Assembly (NCBI GenBank): GCA_963830545.1
Contig: CAWHMK010000001.1
Span: forward strand, 2,046,001 to 2,110,000
DNA length: 64,000 bases
Source of the DNA: DATGJX01 sp963830545
GTDB lineage: Bacteria; Vulcanimicrobiota; Vulcanimicrobiia; Vulcanimicrobiales; Vulcanimicrobiaceae
Direction of reading: 5' to 3'
The notes beneath the pieces are model-generated. The model was not told the DNA's origin. It saw only the letters and a list, made by a program, of their open reading frames with translations, and did not search any database. The position numbers were made by a program, and so were the translations under genes. Shown piece by piece: positions 18,047-27,256 of this stretch (position 1 is the first letter of the stretch; each line of letters begins with the position of its first letter).

Positions 18047-19249
18047 ATGCGCCGTTTTTCCTGGTTGTTCGTAATCGCTGCAATCATGTGGTTCGGCGCG
18101 TTCGGCGCTGCACGCGCAATGACCGTACAAGTGAATCCGCAGGATCGCGCGGTGCTTCCGTCCGATCCGCTCGGCGCGATCGATCGAGCGCGAGACCGGG
18201 TAGCGGCCGGCGACTTGGACGGCGCGATTCGCGGGCTCGCTACGTACGTTGCAGGCCATCCCGGAGAGATCGGGCCGGCGCGTCTGCTCGGCGATCTCTA
18301 CTATCGGCGCGGCAACCTCCGCGAAGCCGAAACGACGTACGTGACGATCCTCGCGTACGCGCCGAGCGATAAGGAAACGCACAGCCGTCTCGGTTCCGTG
18401 TATGCCACCGAAAATCGCGTGGACGATGCAATTGCGGAATTCAATCGCAGTCTGCCGGGGACCGATTCGGTGCCGGATTTGGTAGAGCTGCATCTTCGCA
18501 AGGGCGACTTCAAGAAGTACGAAGCGGAACGTCAGAAAGCGGCCAAAGACTATCCGACCGATGCCGAGGCTCAGCTGGAACTCGGTCAAGTGTACGAAGC
18601 GATACATCAGCCCGCGCTGGGCATGACGTATTTCCGGCGCGCGCTCGACAACGATCCTGGCTCGCTGCTCGCGCTCAACGGTCTCGGCCTCTCGTATATG
18701 GATGAAGAAAACTACGATGCCGCGATCTCGTCTTTCAAAGACTGCCTGGGGCGCGACGGCTACAACTACGCTTGCATGGACAATCTCGGCGCGACATATC
18801 TGGAAAGCCAGCATTATCCGCTTGCGTCGACGACGCTTGAACAAGCGCGCCGTCTCGCGCCCGAACGCGGCGAGGCGCTCGTGAATCTCGGGTATCTTGC
18901 GGACGTCGACGGCGATTGGAAGCGCGCGGTGTCCCTTTACGTTCAGGCAATGACGGTTTATCCGTATTCACCGGACCCGTACATCGATCTCGGTTACACC
19001 TACAACATGCACGGGCTGTACCAGCTCGCGCAAGAAGCGCTGGTCAAGGGATTGGCCGTAGCGCCGCTCGACGGACGGCTGCACTTCCTACTCGGCGATG
19101 CGTACCAGCATCAGGGCAACCGAACGATGGCGGAGCAGCAGTATAAAGCTGCCGCAGGCGCGGACGATCTCGATCCCGACGTGCAGCGCCTGGCGCAGCA
19201 GCGCGTGGCCACCTTCGAACACGTTCCTCATCCGGAAGCGACGCCGTAA
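18047..19249 (+). CDS. Secreted tetratricopeptide-repeat protein
   Basis: A 400-residue protein with an N-terminal signal peptide (FVIAAIMWFGAFGAARA) followed by about eight TPR units from residue 45 to near the C-terminus (for example EIGPARLLGDLYYRRGNLREAE and GRLHFLLGDAYQHQGNRTMAE). Expected in the periplasm as a protein-protein scaffold. GGAGG lies 8 nt before ATG 18047, and TAAGAT at about 18013-18018 could be its -10 box, so it is probably separate from the nuo transcript. No partner can be named from context. Confidence 0.75.
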   Translation: MRRFSWLFVIAAIMWFGAFGAARAMTVQVNPQDRAVLPSDPLGAIDRARDRVAAGDLDGAIRGLATYVAGHPGEIGPARLLGDLYYRRGNLREAETTYVTILAYAPSDKETHSRLGSVYATENRVDDAIAEFNRSLPGTDSVPDLVELHLRKGDFKKYEAERQKAAKDYPTDAEAQLELGQVYEAIHQPALGMTYFRRALDNDPGSLLALNGLGLSYMDEENYDAAISSFKDCLGRDGYNYACMDNLGATYLESQHYPLASTTLEQARRLAPERGEALVNLGYLADVDGDWKRAVSLYVQAMTVYPYSPDPYIDLGYTYNMHGLYQLAQEALVKGLAVAPLDGRLHFLLGDAYQHQGNRTMAEQQYKAAAGADDLDPDVQRLAQQRVATFEHVPHPEATP

Positions 19250-19269
19250 TGCGTTTCGCGGATGCGCTG

Positions 19270-19641
19270 CTACGAGCGTTTGGCGATCGCGTCGATCTCT
19301 ACCAGGGCGCCTTTCGGTAACGCAGCGACCGCGACGGTAGATCGCGCCGGCTTCGCCGCGCCGAAATAGTTTGCATAGACTGCGTTGACCGCGGCGAAAT
19401 CACTCATGTCGACCAGGAATATCGTCGTTTTTACGACGTTTTGGTATTTCATCTGCGCCGCTTCGAGCACCGCGCCGAGGTTGCGCAGCACCTGCTCGGC
19501 CTGCGCGGCTGCATCGGAGCCGCGGAGTTCGCCCGTTGCCGGATCGATCGCGATCTGCCCCGAGCAGAACAATTCGTTTCCCGCCAGAATCGCTTGACTG
19601 TACGGCCCAATCGGCGCGGGCGCTTTGTCCGTGCGTATCAT
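19270..19641 (-). CDS. ridA: RidA family enamine/imine deaminase
   Basis: A 123-residue YjgF/YER057c/UK114 protein of the usual length. Motifs: APAPIGPYSQAI near the N-terminus, FCSGQIAIDP, and a C-terminal RSTVAVAALPKGALVEIDAIA carrying the Arg that binds the substrate carboxylate. It hydrolyses reactive 2-aminoacrylate released by PLP enzymes. It is divergent from a PLP decarboxylase and in the same window as a Thr/Ser dehydratase, both plausible sources or contexts. Confidence 0.88.
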   Translation of the reverse strand: MIRTDKAPAPIGPYSQAILAGNELFCSGQIAIDPATGELRGSDAAAQAEQVLRNLGAVLEAAQMKYQNVVKTTIFLVDMSDFAAVNAVYANYFGAAKPARSTVAVAALPKGALVEIDAIAKRS

Positions 19642-19669
19642 GGCGTGGCCCGTTCCAGAGAGAGTCTGC

Positions 19670-19675
19670 TATACT
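19670..19675 (+). promoter_or_regulatory. -10 box of leaderless decarboxylase gene
   Basis: TATACT ends 6 nt before the GTG start at 19682, so transcription should begin at or next to the start codon. No Shine-Dalgarno sequence fits in that space. The -35 region is not recognisable. Confidence 0.5.
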
Positions 19676-19681
19676 CCGCTC

Positions 19682-21092
19682 GTGAAGACGTTTCAAAGCG
19701 AATTTGCCGAGGTCGCGGAATGGATCGACCGTTATCTTCGCGACGCGCGCGAGTATCCGGTTCTCTCGAAAGTGCGGCCCGGTGAGATAGCGGCGCAGCT
19801 TCCCGAGCGAAGCTCCGGAAGCCCCCGAACCGTTCGAACGGTTGATGGCGGACTTCCAACGAATCGTTCTTCCGGGCATTACGCATTGGAACAGCCCGCG
19901 ATTCTTTGCGTATTTCGCAACGAGTGCGGCGCCCGTTGCCGTTGCGGCCGAAGCGCTTGCGGCTGCGCTCGACGTGAAGGCGATGCTGTGGCGCACGTCT
20001 CCGTCGGCAACCGAACTCGAGGAAGTCGTGATGAGATGGCTCGGAAAATTGATGGGATTGCCCGAAGATTTCACCGGGATCATCTACGATACCGCCTCGA
20101 TAGGTGGATTCACCGCGCTTGCAGCGGCGCGGGAATCGCTGAACCTGGGAATCCGCGAACACGGTATGGCGGCGCGCGATCTTCCGTTGCTTCGCGTCTA
20201 CATCACCGAACACACGCATTCGCACATCGAAAAGGCATGCATTGCGCTCGGCATCGGTCGTGAAAACGTCGTTCGCGTCTGCGCCGATGCCGAGTTTCGC
20301 ATGTCTGCCGAGGACTTGGCCGCGCGCATGGATGCGGACCTTGCCGCGGGCATGCGTCCGATGGCTGTGGTTGCCACCGCCGGCACGACTTCGACGACCT
20401 CGAGAGATCCGCTCGAAGCGATCGCAAGTATTGCGCGCGAGCGCCGGACATGGCTGCACGTCGACGCTGCGTACGCCGGCATAACTGCAATCATGCCGGA
20501 ATTCCGCTGGGTTCTCGCCGGGGCGGAAAATGCGGACTCGATAGTGGTAAACCCGCATAAATGGCTGTTCGTGCCGATGGATTGCTCCGCATTGTACGTG
20601 CGTGATCCGGAATCGCTTCGCCGCGCGTTCAGTCTGGTTCCCGAGTTCCTGCGCACGCCGGAAGAATCGGTGCGAAATTACATGGATTACGGATTGCAAC
20701 TGGGCAGACGGTTCCGCGCACTCAAGCTGTGGTTCGTCCTGCGCTATTTCGGAGCCGAAGGCCTGCGCGAGCGTCTGCGCGAGCACGTCGCACTGGCGCA
20801 GGAGTTTGCCGGATGGGTGAACGCCGAGCCCGATTGGGAGGTTCTCGCGCCGCATCCATTTTCGGTCGTATGCTTCCGGTACGCGCCGCGCGGATGCACC
20901 GAACAGGACCTGAATGCGGTCAATAGCGGCATCATGGACGCGGTCAATGCTACGGGTGAGGTCTTTTTGTCCCATACCAAGCTCGAGGAACGCTTCGCGC
21001 TGCGTCTGGCAATCGGAAACCTGCGCACGACTCGCGACGACGTCGCGGCGGCGTGGGAATTGCTGCGAGGTATGGCCGCGCGCCGCGGATAA
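19682..21092 (+). CDS. Aromatic-L-amino-acid (group II) decarboxylase (frame break)
   Basis: A PLP decarboxylase of about 470 residues. The N-terminal helix region is in one frame (GTG 19682, KTFQSEFAEVAEWIDRYL ... AAQLP). The rest (SEAPEAPEPFERLMADFQ onwards to 21092) is in the +1 frame, so one extra base sits near 19802-19806; a C in the CCC run is the simplest. The catalytic part is complete: HVDAAYAG, then the PLP lysine in NPHKWLFVPMDCS. Likely substrates are Trp, Tyr, Phe or DOPA; the sequence does not discriminate. It may share metabolic context with the tryptophan-catabolic operon at 44-46 kb. Confidence 0.85.
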
Positions 21093-21107
21093 CGCTCATA
21101 CCAGAAT

Positions 21108-23034
21108 ATGCGCGTCTTGATCGTCGAGGACAGTTCCACCGACTCGGCCATCGTGCAGCGGCACCTCCGGAGCGGTTCGGAAACGCCGGAGGTTCACACG
21201 GCCGGCCGGCTTTCGGACGCGCTGGCCATCGCGCAATCTTCGCCGCTCGACGTCATTCTGCTCGACATGTCGCTGCCGGACGCGCAGGGCGTAGATGCGG
21301 TGCGCCGCATGCGCACCGCGAGCCCGCACATTCCCATCGTCGTTCTGAGCGGACTCGAAGACGAGTCGATCGCGAGCGAAGCGATGCAGGCCGGCGCTCA
21401 AGACTATCTGATCAAAGGTTTGGTCGACGGCGTCTCGCTGCCGCGCGCGTTGCGATACGCGATCGAGCGGCAGCAGTTGCTCGATCGCATCGCGCAAAGC
21501 GAAGCGCGCCTGCAGGAAGAAAACGTGATACTGCGCCGTCTGACCGATGCCGCAGGACGAGTGTTCGCGACGCTCGACGTGCGCGCGGTCGTCGGACTAC
21601 TTGCGGCGGAGGCGCGCAGGCTTTGGGGAGGCAGCGTTTCGCTCTACGAACTTCGCTCGTCGGGCGATTTGGTCTGCACGGAATCGACGGGAGAGCGCCC
21701 CAAACCCGATCGTTTTTTGACGACCGCGTTCGCGTCGCGCAAACCGGTGCTCAGCGAAGAGCGATCGCGGCTCGCATTTCCGATTCCGGGCACCAGCGGG
21801 CGCAACGAATGGATCCTCGACATCCATGCCGCGGAGCGGCTTTTCGGCGACAACGACGTTTTCGCGCTCGAATTGCTGCAGCAATACATCGGCATCGCCA
21901 TACAAAACGTCGCACTCTTCGGCGAGCTGCAGTCGCAACGCGCGAGCGTCATTCAACTCAACCAGCTCAAGGACGATCTCATCGCGGTTCTCGCCCACGA
22001 TTTCAAGGGCCCGCTGACGACGATCATCGGCTTCACCGAGCTGCTGGAACAGCACGCGCTCGAAGGAGAGGATGCGGAGGCGGCGCTGCGCACCATCCGT
22101 CAGTCCGCGATGCGTCTGGCCGATCTTGCGAACGACACGCTCGCGCTTTCGCGCGTGGAGCAAGGCGAACTCAACCTCGCGACGGATCCGGTGAACGTTT
22201 GCGACATCGTGAACGAGGTCGTCGAGTCGGTTGCTCCGCAGCGGCAAGTCAAACTGACGGTGAAGGCCGCATGACCCGGTCGTACGCGGCGATCCCGCGC
22301 GCTTGCACCAAGTCTTCGAGAACATCATCGGCAACGCCATCAAATATTCGCCGGACGGGTTGCCCGTGGATGTGCGCATCACGGAAACGGAACGCACCGT
22401 GCGCATCGCGATCCACGATGAGGGCATCGGCATTCCGGCTGACGAGATGAAATTTCTTTTCGAGCGTTTCACGCGCGCGTCCAACGCAAAGCGATCGAAG
22501 ATCAAGGGCACCGGCTTAGGGCTGTATCTTGCCAAGACGCTCGTGGAGCGGCACGGGGGCAACATCCAGGTGCAAAGCAAACTCGCCGAAGGCAGCCTCT
22601 TCACCATCGTGCTGCCGCGCATGCGCGACGGCGTCGGGGGGATGCTGCGCGTGCTGGTCGTTACGGGCGACGAAAATCTCGGGCCGTACATTCTGCACGA
22701 GCTTCGAACCCACGGCTACGCGTCGCGCCGCGACAAGACGCTGACCGCCGCGCTGGAACGACTGGGTGTGGAAGAAGCCGACGTCGTGATCGTGGATCGT
22801 GATACCGTATCGGCCGATCCCGCATCGCTGATCAAGCGCGCGAAGCAGACGCGTCCGCGCATCGGTCTCATCGCCATTTCGAGCAACGGCGCGCAAAAGG
22901 GCAGCGACTGGAACGCTACGCTGCCGAATCCGTTCCTGGGTTCCGATTTGCAGCACGCCATCCAACTGGCGGATCGCCGGCGCTTGCAATCCGCCGGCGG
23001 CCAAAAAGGGTCCGGGTCTCTAGTAGAGCCGTAA
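21108..23034 (+). CDS. Hybrid sensor histidine kinase: receiver-GAF-HisKA-HATPase-receiver-like (frame break)
   Basis: The N-terminal receiver domain starts MRVLIVEDSSTDSA and has the phospho-acceptor Asp in VILLDMSLPD. A GAF-like domain (about 145-285) follows, then HisKA with the phospho-His in AVLAHDFKGPLT. The ATPase domain continues in the +1 frame: DPVVRGDPARLHQVFENIIGNAIKYSP, DEGIGIP, GTGLGLYLAK. The first frame stops at 22274 and the second is open from there to 23034. The C-terminal 110 residues (LRVLVVTGDENLGPYIL, VVIVDRD) form a second receiver-like fold that appears degenerate. Its output is probably a separate protein. It converges with glutamine synthetase, with a 15-nt overlap. 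Confidence 0.82.
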
Positions 23035-24291
23035 GTACGCGCGGTGCTCCCAAGGATGTACGGCCCGCCGGTAGCGTTCGTACTCCGCGAGTTTTGCGTC
23101 GCGAAGCGCGTGATAGATGTGATCGCCGAGCGACGCGCGCACGACTGCATCTGCGTCGAGTTCGGAAATCGCCTGGCGCAGCGATTTGGGCAGCGTGCCG
23201 ACTCCGCGCTCGCGGCGATCGCGATCGGTCAGATCGTACGTAGAGCCGACGAGCGGGTCGCCTGGAAGCGTACGCCGTTCGATCCCGTCTGCAAGCGCAC
23301 CCGTCAGAACGGCGAGCGCCAAATACGGATTGCACGCCGGATCGGGGCTGCGCATTTCGACTTGGGGCGGCTGTTCGTGCGGCGGCACGCGTACCAACGC
23401 GTTCGCGCTCCGCTCAGACCACACCGTGTAGATCGGCGCATCCCACGCGGCCACGAGGCGTTTGTACGAATTGACCGTTGAGTTGCAGACGGCCGTGAGT
23501 GCCGGTGCGTGCTGCAGCAAACCTCCGATCGCGTAGAGCTTCTCGTCTTCCCCCACGCGGAAGTTTACGTGCAACCCGCTCCCGGCGCGATCTTCCAGCG
23601 GTTTGGGCATGAACGTCGCCTCCAAATCGTAGCCGGCAGCGACGTGTTTGGCGATCGTGCGCAACGTCAGCAGCGCGTCCGCTGCAGCGAGCACGCCTGT
23701 ATGCGGAAAATCGATCTCGTGCTGCCCGGCGCCATGTTCGTGATGCGCGCTCGCGACGCTCACGCCCATCGATTGCAGCGCCGAAACGATCGCGCCGCGC
23801 GCGTCCTCGCCCCGATCGTCGGGCGAGAAATCGAAATACGATCCGACGTCGGCCGTCCGCGTCGAACCGTACTCGGTTTCCTGCGACTCGAAGAGATAGA
23901 ACTCGACCTCTATACTCACGCTCAATTCCGGAATTGCGCGACCGCATGCTTCGACCGCGCGTTTGAGCGTCGTGCGCGGGCAGCCTTCGAACGGGGAGCC
24001 GTCAGGCATCGCAATGTCGCAGAGCAGGCGGGCTTCGGCGCCGGGCCAGGGATAGAGCGCGAACGTTGCGGGATCCGGCACGAGCACCATGTCGAGTTCT
24101 TCACCGCGCACGAACCCGTCGATCGATCCGCCGTCGAACGTTACCTTGCCATCGAGCGCCGCTTCCAATTCGGTAACCGGAACGGACACGTTCTTGCTCA
24201 CGCCGAACACGTCCGCGAATGCAAGGCGAACGAATCTCACCTCGCGTTCTTTTGCCAGCCGCAAGACGTCTTTCTTAGTTTGTGAGTGCAT
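23020..24291 (-). CDS. glnA: Glutamine synthetase, GSI-alpha type
   Basis: A 423-residue ammonia-assimilating glutamate-ammonia ligase. The beta-grasp N-terminus is typical (VRFVRLAFADVFGVSKNV; FDGGSIDGFVRGEELDM). Metal and glutamate ligands are visible in SIEVEFYLFE, GAGQHEIDF, SGLHVNFR and MRSPDPACNPYLALAV. The C-terminal helices match the short alpha type, which lacks the adenylylation loop of E. coli GlnA. The proposed start is ATG 24291 (MHSQTKKDVLRLAKE). In the raw frame it is open upstream into the PucR gene, but that fusion appears artificial. It overlaps the end of the regulator gene, so the two are co-transcribed and coupled. Confidence 0.88.
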   Translation of the reverse strand: MHSQTKKDVLRLAKEREVRFVRLAFADVFGVSKNVSVPVTELEAALDGKVTFDGGSIDGFVRGEELDMVLVPDPATFALYPWPGAEARLLCDIAMPDGSPFEGCPRTTLKRAVEACGRAIPELSVSIEVEFYLFESQETEYGSTRTADVGSYFDFSPDDRGEDARGAIVSALQSMGVSVASAHHEHGAGQHEIDFPHTGVLAAADALLTLRTIAKHVAAGYDLEATFMPKPLEDRAGSGLHVNFRVGEDEKLYAIGGLLQHAPALTAVCNSTVNSYKRLVAAWDAPIYTVWSERSANALVRVPPHEQPPQVEMRSPDPACNPYLALAVLTGALADGIERRTLPGDPLVGSTYDLTDRDRRERGVGTLPKSLRQAISELDADAVVRASLGDHIYHALRDAKLAEYERYRRAVHPWEHRAYLRLY

Positions 24292-25446
24292 CGATTGCCA
24301 TTGCCATTCTAAGCGTGAGTTGATCGTGCGGATCGTCGAGTTTACAAGACAGATCTCGCCGATCTGCCGCAAGCGGTAGAAGACCGTATGCCGGTGCACG
24401 TTGAGGCGCTCCGATGCCGTTTTTACGTTCTCGCCGGTGGAAAAATAGAGGCGAAGCGTCTTTTCCAGCTCCGTTTGATGCTTGTCGTCGTAGGCGCGGA
24501 GCGGCTCGAGCGTTCGTGCGGCAAATTCACGCAGCGCTGCGGCATCCGCGCCGGAAAGCAAGAGCGGGTACGGCCCCAGTTCATCGTGCACACCTATCCG
24601 CCCGGGCCCGTAAAGCCGCCGGGAAATGGTGAGCGCCGCGGCGGCCTGCGCGAGCGACTGGTGCAGTTCCATGAATGCGACGCGCGTCCCGACGCCGCCT
24701 CCGACGCGAAGGTGAGGATGCGTTTTCATCAGACTTCGCGCCAGGAGTGAGGTTGCAGTTCGGGCATTCGCCGAATCGATTTCACGCGCGGCCGGAACGA
24801 AGAAGAAGAGCGTTGCTCCGCGTTCCCACGTTCCGGCGCCGGATTCCGCCAAGTGGAACGTTTGCGCCGCCGCATCGCGCAGGGCGGTCTGATCGGCGGC
24901 TGCGCTTTGCGTATCGGCGACCTCGGGTTCGAGCGCGATCGAAACGTAGTGCGATGCGAGGACGATACCGCGCGCTGCCGCGTCGTCTCGTGCGGCGGAC
25001 GTATCGACGTATGCTTGCGTCGCGAGGCGCTCCCAAAATGCGCGTCGCCGCGCCGGCTGGCCGCCGTGCTCTCGCGCCAGTTCCACGCCGATCGCGCCGG
25101 CCGTAAGCCGCACGAGATGTTCGAGCGCATCGAGATCGCGATCGCCGAAAACGGAAATTTGACCCAATCGTTTTTCTCCGGAGCCAATTGCAAGCGTACG
25201 GCCGTGCTGTCCGTTTGCGAGCGGCGCGTACCGCGAGGCCGGCTCCGGAGCCGCAAGCAGTGGTCGTACGCTGCTGGGCAATGCCGGCGTACCGCTTGCG
25301 GCAACGTGACGCCACTGCGCGTCTTCCACGAGTACCCCGACTCGAGCGCGCCGCGCCAGAAGATCGGCCAATGCCTTGCAGCCGCCGCCGCCTCCGGCGA
25401 CCCGCGCGAGTTCCTCCGCGAACTCCACGAGTTCGTCAGCAGTCAT
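24275..25446 (-). CDS. PucR/CdaR-family transcriptional regulator (frame break)
   Basis: About 390 residues. The N-terminal sensory region (VAGGGGGCKALADLL ... VGVLVEDAQWRH) is followed by a GGDEF-like PucR domain and a C-terminal HTH (ENVKTASERLNVHRHTVFYRLRQIGEI). After that the raw frame reads into glutamine synthetase. The canonical PucR ending (SCKLDDPHDQLTLRMAMAIDALTN, stop at 24275) lies in another frame, so one base is missing near 24350-24360. ATG 25446 is used; GTG 25479 is an alternative. Adjacency suggests it regulates glnA or nitrogen use. Divergent from the GGDEF gene with a gap of under 40 nt. Confidence 0.78.
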
Positions 25447-25484
25447 ACCGCGCTCTTCGGCGAACCACCTCAGGGACACTTCGC

Positions 25485-27251
25485 ATGCAGATGAAACCGC
25501 CGCTTGCCGATCTCCTGACGTCCTTCTATGAAGGTTGTCCGGATGCCATCGCGCTGTACGATCTCAGCGGGCATTTCGTCTCGTGCAACGAGGCGGCGCG
25601 GCTGCTCTCCGGCTACGCGGAAGAAGAGGCAGGCGGCACGCATTACAGCCGCCTCGTTGCAAGCGAGGACGTAGCGATCGTCCAGGAGGCCTTCGCATCG
25701 GCGCTCGAGGGATCCATCGAACATTTCGAAACGGTGCTGCGCGGCAGCGGCGGCGTCGAGGTTCCCGTGGAAGTGCATTTCGTTGCGGCTACCCACGAAG
25801 GGCGCACGGTCGGCGTGTTCGTTCAAGCGCACGACATGGTTGCGCTGCGCGCGGCGGAAGAATCGCTGGAATTGAATCAGCAACGCTTTCGTTCGCTGTT
25901 CGAATATCATCCGGACTCGATCGTGGCGCTCAAGTCCGACGGGTCGATTTCGCGCGTAAACGTTGCGCTCGAGGTGACGACGGGGTTTCTCGGCGAGCAG
26001 ATCATCGGAAAGGATTGGAGCCTGATCATCGCTCCCGAGTGCCGCGAGGAAGCGCTCCAAGCGTTCCGTCTCGTGTCTCGCGGCGAAGCCGTCGAGGTCG
26101 ATTCGTTTCTGCTCGACAAACTGAACAACCGGATCGACGCGCAGGTGAAACTCGTTCCCTTGCGCGTCGGGGATCGCATCGACGGAGCATACGCAATCGC
26201 GAAAAACGTCATGGCGCAACGCAGCGCGGAGCGCGCTATCGCGCTGCAGGGCGAACGCATCCGCGAATTATATTTGGCCGCCGCAGCGCGCGGCGTTTCC
26301 GTGGAATCGCAGATCGACAACACGCTCGCGCTCGGATGCCGCCTTTTCGGATTTCACTACGGGTACCTCACGCGGTTCGACGACGCGACGATCGGCATTC
26401 TCAATGCGGTCGGCGAGGGAATGGGCGTGCGAGCGGGCGACGTAATTGCGAAGAAGAACGCGTTGTCGCGCCACCTGATCGGCGATCGCCAGACGCTGTT
26501 CATTCCGAACATCGACGAACCGCCTTGGGACACCGATACGGCACGCGACACCGCTCCGTGGAAATCGTACTTCGCGACGAAGCTCATCGTGGGCGGCCGC
26601 GACTTCGGTGCGCTGGTCTTTGCGGGGCGCTACACGCGTACCGGCGGAATTCCGGACATGGACCGCGATTTGCTGCAGCTCATGGCGCTGTTCGTAGCGG
26701 CCGCACTCGAGCGTGCGCAGCATGCCGAACGCATCGAACAGTTGGCGTTTTACGACGCACTCACGGGCGTGCCGAACCGCGTTTTGTTCGAGGACCGCAT
26801 TCGCCAAACGATGCGTTCGGCAAGAAGGTACAATCGCGGCTTCGCCGTCATGTATTTGGATTTGGATCACTTCAAAGACGTGAACGACAAGTTCGGCCAT
26901 CCCGCCGGCGATTTAGTACTCAAAGCAGTTGCGGAGCGTCTCGTCGGCACCTTGCGCGAAAGCGACACCGTCGCGCGTTTCGGCGGCGACGAATTCGTCA
27001 TTCTGCAGCCCGTCGTCAACGGGTCGACGGACGCGGGTGATTTGGCGGCCAAGATCGTCGCTGCGATGCAGGAGCCGCTCGAAATCGACGAGTTCCGTCA
27101 AGTGATGCACACGAGTATCGGGGTCGCGCTCTATCCGCAAGACGGCACGACGGCGGAGGATCTGATGGAACGCGCGGACCGCGCCCTGTACCGCGCGAAA
27201 CGCGCCGGCCGCAACCGCTGGGCAGCCTTCGGCGACGACCCCGAAGAGTGA
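25485..27251 (+). CDS. Diguanylate cyclase with PAS-PAS-GAF-GGDEF architecture
   Basis: A 588-residue cytosolic signalling protein. The first PAS domain is at about 10-115 (CPDAIALYDLSGHFVSCNEAA), the second at about 125-245 (FEYHPDSIVALKSDGSISRVN), a GAF domain at about 255-410, and a GGDEF domain at about 420-580. The active site is intact (RFGGDEFVIL), so c-di-GMP synthesis is expected. No EAL or HD-GYP domain and no TM helix. An RxxD inhibitory site is not obvious. ATG 25485 has GGGA about 9 nt upstream; ATG 25491 is possible. The nearby flagellin and adhesin cluster would be logical downstream outputs (inference). Confidence 0.87.
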   Translation: MQMKPPLADLLTSFYEGCPDAIALYDLSGHFVSCNEAARLLSGYAEEEAGGTHYSRLVASEDVAIVQEAFASALEGSIEHFETVLRGSGGVEVPVEVHFVAATHEGRTVGVFVQAHDMVALRAAEESLELNQQRFRSLFEYHPDSIVALKSDGSISRVNVALEVTTGFLGEQIIGKDWSLIIAPECREEALQAFRLVSRGEAVEVDSFLLDKLNNRIDAQVKLVPLRVGDRIDGAYAIAKNVMAQRSAERAIALQGERIRELYLAAAARGVSVESQIDNTLALGCRLFGFHYGYLTRFDDATIGILNAVGEGMGVRAGDVIAKKNALSRHLIGDRQTLFIPNIDEPPWDTDTARDTAPWKSYFATKLIVGGRDFGALVFAGRYTRTGGIPDMDRDLLQLMALFVAAALERAQHAERIEQLAFYDALTGVPNRVLFEDRIRQTMRSARRYNRGFAVMYLDLDHFKDVNDKFGHPAGDLVLKAVAERLVGTLRESDTVARFGGDEFVILQPVVNGSTDAGDLAAKIVAAMQEPLEIDEFRQVMHTSIGVALYPQDGTTAEDLMERADRALYRAKRAGRNRWAAFGDDPEE

Positions 27252-27256
27252 CCTTG

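Noticed and set aside
23020..25479. Single 819-residue PucR-glutamine synthetase fusion enzyme
   Set aside because: A typical PucR ending exists in another frame and glnA has its own canonical start; a missing base explains the fusion.
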